A stretch of 64,000 nt of DNA from Zygaena filipendulae (Eukaryota; Arthropoda; Insecta; Lepidoptera; Zygaenidae): NCBI GenBank assembly GCA_907165275.2, contig OU015651.1, positions 1,820,501-1,884,500 on the forward strand, read 5' to 3'. Below, piece after piece: positions 37,001 through 46,532 of this stretch (positions are counted from its first letter, which is position 1; each line of letters starts with the position of its first letter). The position numbers and the translations under genes are program-made. The notes beneath the pieces are model-generated. The model saw only the letters and a program-made list of their open reading frames with translations, searched no databases and was not told where the DNA came from.

Positions 37001-38992
37001 CAACTGTGATCAAGAGATGGCGCTAGTCGTATTAGTAATGCGAAACCTACGTTTCGCAATGCAAAAAGTGTGTCAAAGTCGTGTCGCCATTTTTGACAGT
37101 TGGCAAAGAGAACGCACGAGTTCGGGAAAGGTAAACAAAAAGCTCGAGTATGTAATAGCCCACATCCCGAACGCTAAACGTCCCTGCAATACGCCACTTT
37201 TTAACCGACTTCCAAAAAGGAGGAGGTTCTATGTTCGATTGTATTTGAGCAACTGTATTAAAAAGAATCTTGTGTGTGTGTTAGGTTAGGTTATTACCGA
37301 TTTACTTAACACGTCACACGTTCACCTTACTGAATGTCCACTTCCACTTCCCTGAATATCCACTTACCTGAACCATCCATGAACTATCGGCCTATACTAC
37401 CAACACTTGAAACGACCTTAACATTATTACTAGCCGTTTCCCACGGATTTACCGGCGTTAATTTTGGAGTTCTTGCGGAAATTCCGGGATAAAAGCACTC
37501 TGTGGGACATAGGGTACTTTTAGCCCGGAACAGTTAGTAGGAAGGTTAATATGGATGATTGCCTGCAGTTCTGCTCGTGTACGGGTGGGTTACTATGACT
37601 AACGACAGGCCTGTCGGCAGGTCGTGGTCGCGCCACTCGCTGCACCGCTCCGCGTCGCAGCCGTCGCTCGCGCGCTCCGCCACCGAGGTGGTCGAGCACT
37701 GGACCGTGCCCGGCGGCGACGGCGACAGCGACGGCGACGGTGACGTCACACCCACGCCCGGACGGCGCGTCAGAGGTGCGGCCTTCCGTTATCATGCATA
37801 TTATCTAGGTGGAGCGATGGTATGAGTATCATCTGGAGCAGTCGTCTGACGGCTCATCCCTCCGGGGTTGGAATGGTATGAAGGTTTTTGGTATTTGGCA
37901 CCAATATATAAAATAAAAGAAAAAAAAGTGTTAATCGTAGGGCTGTACGTCGGAAGTGAAAACTTTTTTTGCTTCACAAACTTGCAAAATTTTTAACAGC
38001 TATTTTGTATACACACACACACGTCATCTGTAAATGTGAACACATATAAATACATAGCTAGGTTACCAAAGATTCTGGTGCAAAAAATTAGGGGCCTAAG
38101 TAACTGAACTGTTTTAGTTTGATCAAGTAAAGATACACATATGCAAGGCCGAGTTTTGCTGGTTAGGCAGGGTTCGAGGGCTCCCTGAGCTCAGGGGCCC
38201 CGGTGCACGACACCGTCTAGCCCTGCGATAGTTACTCTACTTCACACACATATTATCTGCATAATAGGGATGTTGACTACTATTGAAAAACAAAATTCTA
38301 ATTAGTCCGTCAGTTAGAAAATAAAAAACAATAGACACGTATTTTTTGCTTTTTTAAATAAATTAAAATATACAGAGATAAAGTGCATTAAAGTTTAGGA
38401 TGAGGAGGTCGTGACGTCACTAACCGCAAAACTGCCATACAAACTGTCAGAATAGTCACGTCACGCGAAATTTCAACTCAATATATCGCCGTTATTTTTT
38501 GATTACGTAAAAAAAGAAAAAATACGTGTCCAATATTTTTTAATAATCTACAAGACGGACTAAAAAATAAAAATTTGTCAACATGCCCATTATATGGATA
38601 TGTGTGTGATGGTCACCCGAGTTCAGTTTCTCAGTCTTCAAAATATCGGACTATGTGTCCGGTTAGTTAAAAAAATTTTGGAAAGTGGGTATTTTTTATC
38701 TCGTACAAGATGACTTATGTGATCATTGTTTGAATAAGTTCACCATAATATTATGGAAAATTTCAAAAAAAGTTTCCAAAAAAGAACAAGAAGGGAGAAG
38801 GATAATAATAGTAACCTAAATTAAGGTGTATAAAATTATTTAAGACTTCGTTTCAGGATAATTCCGTCGATTTTTATAAGCTGAATCTTGTTGAGTTTTC
38901 AAAAACATATGATTTCAGGCCCTCAAGGATTGTCAACTTACACATCGTCCGAGGTCCGCACCTTCCAGTCTTCAAGAGAATGGCGCGAGTAA
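24960..38992 (+). CDS. Gene 1: single-pass membrane protein with ZP-N-like ectodomain, 876 aa, 17 coding exons
   Basis: Coding exons: 24960-25091, 26081-26164, 26284-26421, 27116-27261, 27609-27808, 28644-28811, 30244-30409, 30804-30936, 32084-32194, 32789-32898, 33289-33563, 33680-33912, 34630-34854, 35017-35165, 35668-35799, 37621-37775, 38919-38992. All introns are GT-AG and all phases agree, giving 2,631 nt ending in TAA. Residues 1-17 are a signal peptide (MWLLHCVLACALAAARA). Residues about 45-150 resemble a ZP-N module: four cysteines (66, 95, 114, 148), the F-Y-G-x-A-Y stretch before C95, and V-T-V-V-C-R-Y at the end. A glycosylation sequon N-R-T lies at 58. A hydrophobic helix spans about 182-207, followed by R-R-R, so the remaining ~670 residues should be cytoplasmic; they are rich in Pro, Ser, Arg and acidic residues. 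No ZP-C half is seen. ZP proteins are known to polymerise in apical matrix; that role here is inference. The start codon sits 7 nt after a probable splice acceptor (24952), so non-coding 5' exons probably exist upstream. The orthologue is not recognised. Confidence 0.88.
25364..25487. repeat. Palindromic MITE-like repeat in gene 1 intron 1
   Basis: Arms ACATTGTTATCCTAGGGG and its partner ACAGTGTTATCCTCGG converge, and both continue to an ACTTATTTAGT block. The centre is GC-rich with GCTACGCTCGGGCGCC. Confidence 0.6.
25827..26031 (+). mobile_element. Helitron-like repeat in gene 1 intron 1
   Basis: A|TCCTTATAAATAAATGCG to GGGGAACATTTAG|T. It ends 49 bp before the exon 2 acceptor. Confidence 0.7.
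26081..27261 (+). CDS. Gene 1 exons 2-4: ZP-N-like domain
   Basis: Three exons, 26081-26164, 26284-26421 and 27116-27261, carry the extracellular module. The cysteine order is LNC, STC, KGCG and VVCRYPP. That is the C1-C4 pattern expected of ZP-N, in which C1-C4 and C2-C3 pair, a fact known from the family and not visible here. Exons 2 and 3 are phase 0 at both ends. A Helitron-like repeat ends 40 bp before the exon 4 acceptor and another ends about 50 bp before the exon 2 acceptor. A copy of the first 55 bp of exon 4 is found in intron 12. Confidence 0.85.
26833..27075 (+). mobile_element. Helitron-like repeat in gene 1 intron 3 (source of the exon-4 transduplication)
   Basis: A complete copy: A|TCCTACTAATATTATAAA at the 5' end, a GATG microsatellite, the GGAATTCCCGCGG block, the terminal hairpin and CTAG|T. 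It ends 40 bp before the acceptor of exon 4. A second copy in intron 12 continues past this CTAG into exon 4. Confidence 0.85.
27609..27808 (+). CDS. Gene 1 exon 5: transmembrane helix
   Basis: This exon encodes a Pro/Ala linker followed by QILLIICAILFLTLLLLGLG and V-S-Y-L-C-L, a clear membrane helix at residues 182-207, then R-R-R-A and a juxtamembrane segment. The acceptor is CTGCAG|G and the donor is AGC|gtgagt, with phase 2 entry and phase 1 exit matching the neighbouring exons. The helix lies only about 34 residues after the fourth ZP-N cysteine, leaving no room for a ZP-C domain. Confidence 0.9.
28050..28250 (+). mobile_element. Helitron-like repeat in gene 1 intron 5
   Basis: TCTATACTAATATTATAAAG to GGGAAACCAGTTAG|T with the TGCGGGTGAGACCG hairpin remnant. 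Confidence 0.65.
28812..29856. other. Gene 1 intron 6, unique part
   Basis: A GC-rich patch at 29,265-29,400 and two copies of a GCGTGCCAGACAC word with TTTATT about 50 bp apart (29,417-29,510). No exon fits the phase. Confidence 0.35.
29857..30069. repeat. Foldback MITE in gene 1 intron 6
   Basis: Imperfect 45-bp inverted arms share GAGTATGCACC, AAAGC and GTCACGG on the left with their complements on the right. The centre AAGAGTTAAATTTTTTATTA is itself palindromic. Confidence 0.65.
30937..32083. other. Gene 1 intron 8
   Basis: Contains a GT-rich tract, TGCAATAAAGTATATT at about 31,180 (also at 45,535, probably a retroelement 3' tail) and an (AAAT)n run near 31,685. No exon seen. Confidence 0.35.
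33680..34854 (+). CDS. Gene 1 exons 12-13: cytoplasmic region with a repeated W-x-V-[LI]-x-R-[VI]-L motif
   Basis: Exon 12 (33680-33912) encodes N-W-S-V-L-T-R-V-L with its Trp at residue 618. Exon 13 (34630-34854) encodes K-W-E-V-I-I-R-I-L with its Trp at residue 692. Between them is a strongly charged, probably helical stretch rich in Arg and Glu. Both exons are GC-rich compared with the introns. The motif is not assigned to a known domain. Intron 12, between these exons, holds the Helitron-borne copy of part of exon 4. Confidence 0.85.
34061..34409 (+). mobile_element. Helitron-like repeat carrying intron 3 tail and 55 bp of gene 1 exon 4
   Basis: The 5' end is A|TCCTACTAATATTATAAA. The copy reads through the CTAG end, then repeats the short intron segment and splice acceptor, then 34308-34362, which is identical over 55 bp to 27116-27170 of exon 4. 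It then jumps into a second, truncated Helitron 3' region (CTTTTTATCCCGGGATTCCC) that lacks the CTAG end. It lies in intron 12 in the sense orientation. Confidence 0.85.
35817..36052 (+). mobile_element. TGGACATAG MITE, copy 1, in gene 1 intron 15
   Basis: 236 bp with ends TGGACATAGATAAGCAATAG and TGTTATTGCTTATCTGCGTC-CA as inverted repeats. Starts 17 bp after the exon 15 splice junction. Confidence 0.8.
36076..36679 (+). mobile_element. Long Helitron-like repeat with tandem internal units in gene 1 intron 15
   Basis: Begins near TATATATAAAATTCTCGTGT, contains four tandem ~125-bp units with GGAATTCCCGCGGGAACTCC and TACTGAACCGATTTTGAAAA, and ends GCGGGTCAGCTAG|T. The same 5' module ends the 41904 copy. 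Confidence 0.8.
36819..37267. mobile_element. GTGCGGAA element, copy 2, in gene 1 intron 15
   Basis: Same repeat as 5466-5905, but the internal GC-rich segment is in the opposite orientation with one arm lost, and a 44-bp AACCGACTTCC repeat is inserted near its right end. Confidence 0.75.
37202..37245 (+). repeat. AACCGACTTCC short repeat, copy 3, a resolvable insertion
   Basis: 44 bp absent from the otherwise matching copy 1 of the GTGCGGAA element. Flanked by T-runs, so a TTT target duplication is possible. Confidence 0.75.
37440..37537. mobile_element. Short head-to-head Helitron-like pair in gene 1 intron 15
   Basis: CTAGCCGTTTCCCACGG points one way and GGTACTTTTAGCCCGGAACA-GTTAG the other, within 98 bp. 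Both internal 5' halves are missing. Confidence 0.6.
38263..38592 (-). mobile_element. CRE-bearing MITE, copy 7, in gene 1 intron 16
   Basis: AATAGGGATGTTGACTACT to AACATGCCCATT; one TGACGTCA intact and one changed to TCACGTCA. It lies about 330 bp before the last coding exon of gene 1. Confidence 0.85.
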
Positions 38993-39210
38993 AAGATGAC
39001 AAGAAGGACCCAAGACAAATCGAGGTTGCAGAATTCAATATGAGATTGGTAACCTAAAACCTTTAAAAAAATTAAATTGTATAAAAAAAAATTATATAAC
39101 ATTTTATAATTGCGAAAATGATGGATATTTTTTTTTATACAATCATAAAAAATGTAATTGTAAAGTATTACATAGGTACCTACTTGAATAAAGTATCAAA
39201 ACTATGTTAC
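38993..39210 (+). other. Gene 1 3' UTR with candidate poly(A) signal
   Basis: The stop codon TAA at 38990-38992 is followed by AT-rich sequence. The first canonical AATAAA is at 39187-39192, so the shortest likely 3' UTR is about 220 nt. Further AATAAA hexamers near 39400 and 39820 would give longer ends. The actual cleavage site cannot be seen. Confidence 0.5.
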
Positions 39211-41096
39211 GACGGTAACTTTGTAAAGATGAGCAAATCGTGAATCCAGACAATGTTGTTTTTTAAAATTGAAGCTCAAAGTAATTGTACTTGGTGATAT
39301 CGTACACTGCCTTTTGATATAATGGAGTGCGTGTATCTTAAACTTTTTGTTTTGTCAAAATGTAAAGTAACAATATCTTCAAATATGAAGTATATAAGTA
39401 TAATAAATGATGATAAATCAATCTGATTATTAACGTTAAATACGTTACTAAATTTGTGCTTCTTTTGTTTTAAGTAATCATTTACCATAAAAAAAAATTA
39501 AATATTTGTAATCATTAGTTTATTATTTTAGTATATCCTACTAACATGTGCCAAAAGTATCTTTACAATAGACTGCTTTCAGGATTTAATAAAATTTTAA
39601 ATAATTATAGTTCTAAGCCTCACTTTTGTACCTGCAATGTTTATACGTTGCTAATTGGTACATTTTAATTGTAAGCTTTATTTTATTATGCTTTCAAAAC
39701 ATAACTCAAAAAAATTAATATCTCATTTCGTAATTAAGTTTATGTTTGTTTGCCAATGTCGAATCGTGGTTGTGTGACTCAAATGTGATTGTAAATATTT
39801 AACATTTTATTTTCTTTATAAATAAATATTATTATTAGTTTTGAGACGCTTAGGTACTAACAAGCCTAGCGGACGAGGCAAAGCTCGCTGGCGCTTTGAA
39901 TAAAAGTGCTTGAGTCTTTTGGGGTGGCGAAAAATTTCTTTAGCGGTTTACTAGGTCTTGGAAGATGGAACAGTTGGTTTTTGCCTTGATTGCTATGTGT
40001 GAGGGCAGGGCGAGGGTTTTGTGCGAATATTGCTCAAAATAACAAATGTTTTTGGTTTTATTTTAGGTCTCTATTCATTCATTTATTCCCACCATGCACG
40101 CAGTTTTATGATCACTTCAGTATAATAAAGCTAAGAATTTATATAGAAATATTGTTTAATTTTTTTATTTTTGATGATAATGAGGAAAAATGCAGTCATA
40201 TTATATTACGTTTCAGTATGACAACTTTTATCAGAATGATAAAAAAGCGGTGCTAAACAAGATAAAAAATATTATGAGTAAATATCTAAAATGGTGTCTT
40301 AATACTTATTACTAATTATGAATTTCGATTATAGATACCTTAAAATGCGAGGATTTGTATTAACAAAAATGATAAATATGTAATTTCGTACTTGTAATAA
40401 TAATTCATTAATAAAGGTACCATTTGAGTTTTATTTATTTTGACCTTATCGTAAATTAAAGTAGGTATACCCACATATTAACTTAAAAACTCATAATTAA
40501 AGATTTTGTTTTTCCTTGGTAAGTAGGTAAATAAAATAATGAAACCCAACATATTTAAGATGTTTATTTTCATTTTATATTTCGACAATATATTTAATAA
40601 AATGAATGTTTTAAAACTTTCTTTATACAATGATCGAGTAACAATAAATTCGTTATTTCCAAGTGTTTTTCCTATTTGATTTTCTTTGTTTTTATTCTAA
40701 AAAGTTCATAATACAATAGGAACACGATAAAGCAATAGATACATTACACTAAATATTAGTTATAATGATGATAAATATTAAAAATTATAAACATCATCAC
40801 GATGAGAACTATCTAAAACTTTGTTATTTAAATTTATTGTTAAGATTCATCTAAAACTCCGTGCGAAAATTATAAATAAGCTCATAAAGAGACAAGATGG
40901 ACGTTAAAAAACTATGACATGAAACAGTAATGAAATATACTTATATATTATTAATATTATATTTTAATATTACCTACTAACAAGTAATAACTAACAAATT
41001 TACAGTCCTATCTTATAAACAAATAACAGCTTGTACAAGACTATTCCAGTGCGATTATAAAGAAAAATTTTTTTACAATAACAATTCTATGAAGCA
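39211..41096. other. AT-rich intergenic sequence downstream of gene 1
   Basis: Several AATAAA hexamers may serve longer gene 1 3' ends. No gene seen. Confidence 0.35.
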
Positions 41097-41294
41097 TCCT
41101 ACTAATGTGAAAGTGTGGATGTTTCGATTTTTGGATGTTTGTTACTCAATCACGCAAAAACGGCTGAACGGATTTGGATGAAATTTGGCATGCACGTTGT
41201 CAGGGGTTCAGAGAAGGACACAGTGTACTTTTCATCCCGGAATTCCCGCGGGAACTCCGAAATTACCGTGGGTGAAACCGCGGGGCACAGCTAG
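41097..41294 (+). mobile_element. Complete Helitron-like repeat
   Basis: A|TCCTACTAATGTGAAAGTG to GGGGCACAGCTAG|T, with CGTGGGTGAAACCGCGG hairpin. Confidence 0.8.
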
Positions 41295-41489
41295 TTGAAA
41301 ATAAAAGCTCGATAGTTAATAAATACTTTGTCTGCCTTTGAGTCCCAAAGGCTGACGACGATACGTGTATTATGTTTACTGATTAAAACAGGTATTTAAG
41401 GTAAAAAGAGGGACTTGTTCGAGCTTTTGATATAATTCATGCTTATTGGTAGGTATAACTAATCCTAACTAGTCCTAATATATTTTAAA

Positions 41490-41801
41490 CTAGCTGTTTC
41501 CTGCGATTTCACAAGCGTTAGTTTCGGAGATCCCGCGGGTATTCCGTGATAAAAGTAGATATTTACTATAGGTACATGTCGTATGCAAAATTCCTTATAC
41601 CGATCATTATGAAATTTTGCGTAGGTGCCTAGGTACCTACATGTTGTCCAGGGTACAGAAAAGGACAAAGGGTCGGTATTTACCTATGATCCCGGAATTC
41701 CGAACACCGAACACTTATCTTAACACCTTTTGTTACTTAATGGATAAATAAAATAAATAAATGAATAAATGAACACGAGTGTAACCGTAGGGAAGAGCTA
41801 G
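41490..41801. mobile_element. Head-to-head Helitron-like pair
   Basis: CTAGCTGTTTCCTGCG on the left and GGGAAGAGCTAG on the right. The centre holds CATTATGAAATTTTGCGTAG and a (AATA)n tract. Confidence 0.6.
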
Positions 41802-41903
41802 TGAAATATAAATTAATAACAAATATTGATAAATTACAGTGAAAACTTTAAATAAAAACTTGGATTTAAGCGAGTGAATGACCTTTAACATATATATATA
41901 ATA

Positions 41904-42093
41904 CTAGCTGCGCCCCGCCGTTTCACCCGCGTGAGTTTCGAAATTCCCGCAGGAACTCCCTTTAGGGGGATGAAAAATAGATGTCCGATTCTCAGACATA
42001 CTGAATATGCATACAAAATTTCATAAAAATCGGTCAAGCCGTTTCGGAGGAGTATGGGAACGAACATTGTGACACGAGAATTTTATATATTAG
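41904..42093 (-). mobile_element. Helitron-like repeat, GTGACACGAGAATTTTATAT subfamily
   Basis: CTAGCTGCGCCCCGCCG end, then ATCGGTCAAGCCGTTTCGGA and a GACACGAGAATTTTATATAT terminus. It shares its 5' module with the 36076 copy. Confidence 0.75.
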
Positions 42094-42155
42094 ACTTAAA
42101 TTGTCGGCGCGTCAGTGATAGTACATACAAAGAAAAGGGGGCGTTGAATGACTAA

Positions 42156-42392
42156 CGGCCGCACTCAGAGTCGACTTTAATGATTACTTAGTTAAGTATA
42201 GATTTTTAAAACAAAACTGCCGCAATCAGAGACGTTCAGTAAATTAATGTTAATTGGCCTTTAATGAGTTGTAACTTAATTAGTTAAATGCCAATTAACA
42301 TTAATTTATTAAACTTGTCTGATTGCGGCAGTTTTGTTTTAAAAATCTATACTTAACTAAGTAATCATTAAAGTTGACTCTGAGTGCGGCCG
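42156..42392. mobile_element. 237-bp near-perfect foldback MITE, Harbinger-like
   Basis: Arms of ~103 bp (42156-42258 and 42290-42392) start CGGCCGCACTCAGAGTC and match with only a handful of mismatches; loop of ~30 bp. Flanked by TAA on both sides (42153-42155, 42393-42395), as expected for PIF/Harbinger TWA target sites. Confidence 0.85.
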
Positions 42393-42395
42393 TAA

Positions 42396-43190
42396 GGTAG
42401 GTACGTCATTTTCGTTTACGTGAAAAAGTCATGTTAAATGTTTATATCTTAATAATTATAGGAGATGAAAATCGAATACCTGCTTACTAAGCGTCTCCAT
42501 TATTAGGGACGTCCTTCGTTTGAACTTACAAAAATTCCGACTATATTAGATACAACGGTTTTATAGTGACAGCCTACATTTTAAAACAATTTGCCTCGGG
42601 ACTTAATGAATGACCTGTAAAAAATATTAAACATATCTAATAATGATATTATATGATTTAGTTTTTTACACTCTACTTTGAGAAACTTTCAACCGCTCTT
42701 TCGAATTACCTAATTACATTATATATTTAAATCTATCAATTTATTTTAAGTCTAAAAGTTATTGTTGATCTATCTACATTTTCTAACTTACGCATAAAAT
42801 GATCTTGCTATCTTTTATCTACGATATGAGTTTAATTGAAAGGTCCCGTTCTTCACATTTTTGGCAATATCCATTATGTTACACCGTAAGCTTTATTATA
42901 AATCACGTTCTTATATAAACATCAGCCTTTCATTAAATTACTTGGAAACTAACATATGACATAGTAAACACATTATATTTTGTCCTACCAAACATAAATT
43001 TGTATCATATACCTACACTAATATAACTAATAACGATTATTATTCAGTATTTTTGGGTATAATTTCAAGTCCAATCCACTTTATCCTTTTTTAAGTAAAA
43101 AAAAAAAAAAATTGTCTAGAACTCTTCTGACGATATTTCAAACATGTTCAATGTTAAAGAGTTTTGTGGTGTTTTTTAAGTCTTGGTGTT
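42396..43190. other. AT-rich intergenic sequence between two foldbacks
   Basis: No coding frame or repeat recognised apart from a poly-A run near 43,100. Confidence 0.35.
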
Positions 43191-43194
43191 ATAT

Positions 43195-44146
43195 ATGTTA
43201 TGGACCAAGTGATAAATTGGGCAGTATACATAATGCCCGGTCATTATGAAAAATGCCCAATATGAGAGTGCAATTTGATAATAATTATTCAAATAATCAA
43301 ATTGACCGGGCATTATACATATTGGTCATCACCTTTTGGGCAGAGTAATACAAACATATTTAATTACAATTTTTTTTATTGTTATTATCATTTAACTAAC
43401 TACCTAATCATATTGTCTTTGACTGGAACAATCAATTTCTCTGTTTCTCCAACAGCCTTGACGTCAAATCTTCGCAAACGCAGATAATCTTGATATACAA
43501 CGTGTTAATGAATTAACTGAAAACTAGAAAGTAGTTTGCTCAGAATCGACTAGCGAATCGATCGCACTATGTTTTAATATAGGTTATGGTTTTTTTTTTT
43601 ACTAGCCCAGGTCTAAATTATTTATAATACAATATTTGGCGCGTACGCCGCCCGCAGCAAAAAAATTCGAACCGGTAGGCGCGGGCGTAGCGCTTGGAAT
43701 TTCGTAGACAGATCACCCACAAACTAATGTTGAATAACTTTTAAAGTATATTTTTTTTCGACTTAAAATATATTTTAATCATATTATTGTTTAATTTTTT
43801 AAATGGGGTGTATCAGGTTTTCAGTTAATTCATTAATACGTTGCATAATCTTGAAGCTTGAAGGCGCTTGAAGTCCGCCGCACGCAATGGCGGTCTCTGA
43901 TTGGCCAAAGCGTGTCAAGCCATGCGTACTTCCCTCCCCGCCCTCGCACCGCGTTAAATATTTATTTAATATTAGCTTTATTATCAAATTGCCCAATTGT
44001 CATGTAGCATTATAATAATGACCTAGCAATGTGATAAATAATGAAGTTAAAATAGTAATTAATCACTTAGCCCGATAAAGCTAGACATTATTCATAATGC
44101 TCGTGCATTATAAATAATGCCCGCATTAATCACCTGGTCCATAACA
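43195..44146. mobile_element. About 950-bp foldback element with TGTTATGGACC termini
   Basis: TIR TGTTATGGACCA-r-GTGAT at both ends, with TATA on each outer side. Long arms share AATGCCC words near the ends and TTAATGAATTAACTGAAAAC further in. The centre (43,600-43,780) is GC-rich with GGCGCGTACGCCGCCCGC. No transposase seen. Confidence 0.75.
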
Positions 44147-44150
44147 TATA

Positions 44151-46532
44151 GATACGCTTATGTTTTCGTAAGTAAACTGAAAACTTCTAGTTGTTTATAT
44201 TTTGTCTCTACACAGAGCCCTGTCAAGTTATATTTGGCTAGACAGTCGTCTTCTATGTACTTGTTTCCAGAATCGTTTGTCCAAGTTTTTCTCCTGAAAT
44301 AAATCAAATATTCTATAGAAATAAAACAATATCGGCAGCTTAAACATTATAAAAATCTACGGAAAAAATTAAACTTTGAAGCTGAGTTAATTTTTTGCAA
44401 GATAGGTATTACAACTGAAAAAAGTTTTAACACTCAATTTTACTGTACAAATTAAGGCCAATATAAATATAATTAATTTTGAATGTACAAAAGTTTTTTA
44501 CAGGTGTTAGCATTATAAAATAACGTAGATTGAAGTTTATGTAAGCTGTTAAAACTATGGATAGCTGCGTAGTAATACATATAAATACATTTTGATCATA
44601 CAGTGATTATTCAGAATAAAAAGTTGTATTAAAAACAATAAGGAAGGGACGGCCGAAGCAGCGGGATGAAGAATGAAAAGCGAAATGAATTTTCAATAAA
44701 AAATATATTTTCGCATACACAATCATGTTCGAATTTAAATATGGATAGATTAACAAGTAGGTATAAGAAAACAATTTTTATCACTTAAGCTGGATTTAAA
44801 CTTTAGTTAATTTAGCAAAGATTCGTTAATTGACACGAAATGGCAAAAGTGTTTTTCTTTTTTTTATCGAATGTAATTTTTTTTTACAATTAATTAATTC
44901 AATTTATAATTCAACAAAACTGAAACAAGCAATGATCTTTTTTAAAACATGGAACATTTAATACTAAAACGATTAACAATGCTTAACATTACAGGAAATA
45001 CCTACTACATAATAGTTTAAGAAGGTTTCAAAGGCATCTCATTGGCCAACCTCATAGTTAATTAACTCACAATCTATATTATATAAATAGTTTGTTTTGA
45101 GTTTTACCAATGGCTTCTTTAATCTCCTAATTAATTTAAAACATTCCAATTTTGTCTACTCCATATTATTGAGTTCGTTCAAACATTACCGCTACTTAGT
45201 TATTATACCAATCTAGAATATATCGGACAATCGTATCGCTTATTATTACCAATCTACAAAATTTATCGACGGCAGTGGATACTTTGTATTATAAAAGATG
45301 TGTCGTAAAATATTAATTAAGTATACTCTAAAAATTTTTAAATACACCGAAATTATTATTGTGTTTTATAATGATGTAGAAAGTTGTTTCATTAAGTTAT
45401 GTTTCATTAGGTTATCTATGCATATTCTGTACAATCTCGTCAAGGTTGCCTTGAAAAAATTGCTGCTAGGAATAAGGCCGCCTATTTGCCATGAAATTAA
45501 TTTATATTATATTTAATTTTGTAAAATTCATTTGGTGCAATAAAGTATATTGTATTGTATTGTTACATTTCAGAAAAAAAAACATTAATAAAAAATATGC
45601 AAATATACCACTATTATTTATATTTACCAAGTTTATATTGTAATTATTTTTCACGTCGAGAATTTAAATATTCCGAAATACTCTGATTTTTTTTATCAAT
45701 GGTTGATGGTATTTTAGCAAGCAACGGAAGTGACAGATCAAAACATCCGGTGCATGTGTCAAGATATTATTTTATTTTAAAACCGTTATGCCACTGTGTC
45801 AAAAATTCTAAAGCTGCGTGTCCCTAAAAAGTAGCGAGCGTATGCAAACTGACGAAAATAATTTACCTGACGGACGTCGAAGATTGTAAACGGACAAATC
45901 ATAAAATTGGTCTGCATAAAGTCTGTACTATTAAGAATTGTTAAAAACATTTTGCAACATAAAAACTCAGAGCAGACAATATCGCACCATTAAAATGAAC
46001 GTGACCTAACTAAAAACTGAAACTTGTGATTTCTTATTCACTATGATCATAATATCGGGTCACGGGTCACGTTAAGATAAGGCGCCTAGATAAATGATTG
46101 ACCAATCATATATCTATGGTCACTTAATTGCTTTTCCCTTGTGTTCAAAGAAGTTTCACTTAAAACAAATACATTCACAACGTTACTTTGTCATACAGAA
46201 TATAAATTTCTTAAATATTTGCATCTGGAGCGTTTGGGATTGTATTTTTTGGGACGCGCGTTATGGGCAAGGAATGTTGTTTTTAAAATAGCCACTCTGA
46301 AACCCTGTGGTGAAAAAGGGCCCGAATTATGAGTAAAATAGGGACAGCCCATATCGGTCACTTTCGTTGATTGCGCTATTTACCAATGCATGTTGATGTC
46401 TAATTTCTGTCGTGACAAAACCGAGATTTACACGAAAATATGACGCGTCCAGTCGAGCAATGAAACAACTTCCTTTACTGTTTAAATCCAGCTGATTGGC
46501 ACATAGAAGCCGTGCTAGTGCGGGTGCGATGC
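44151..46532. other. Intergenic or gene 3 3' UTR
   Basis: AT-rich, few repeats. The tail TGCAATAAAGTATATTGTAT near 45,535 is on the plus strand and shared with 31,180. Part of this may be gene 3 3' UTR, but no minus-strand signal could be chosen with confidence. Confidence 0.35.
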
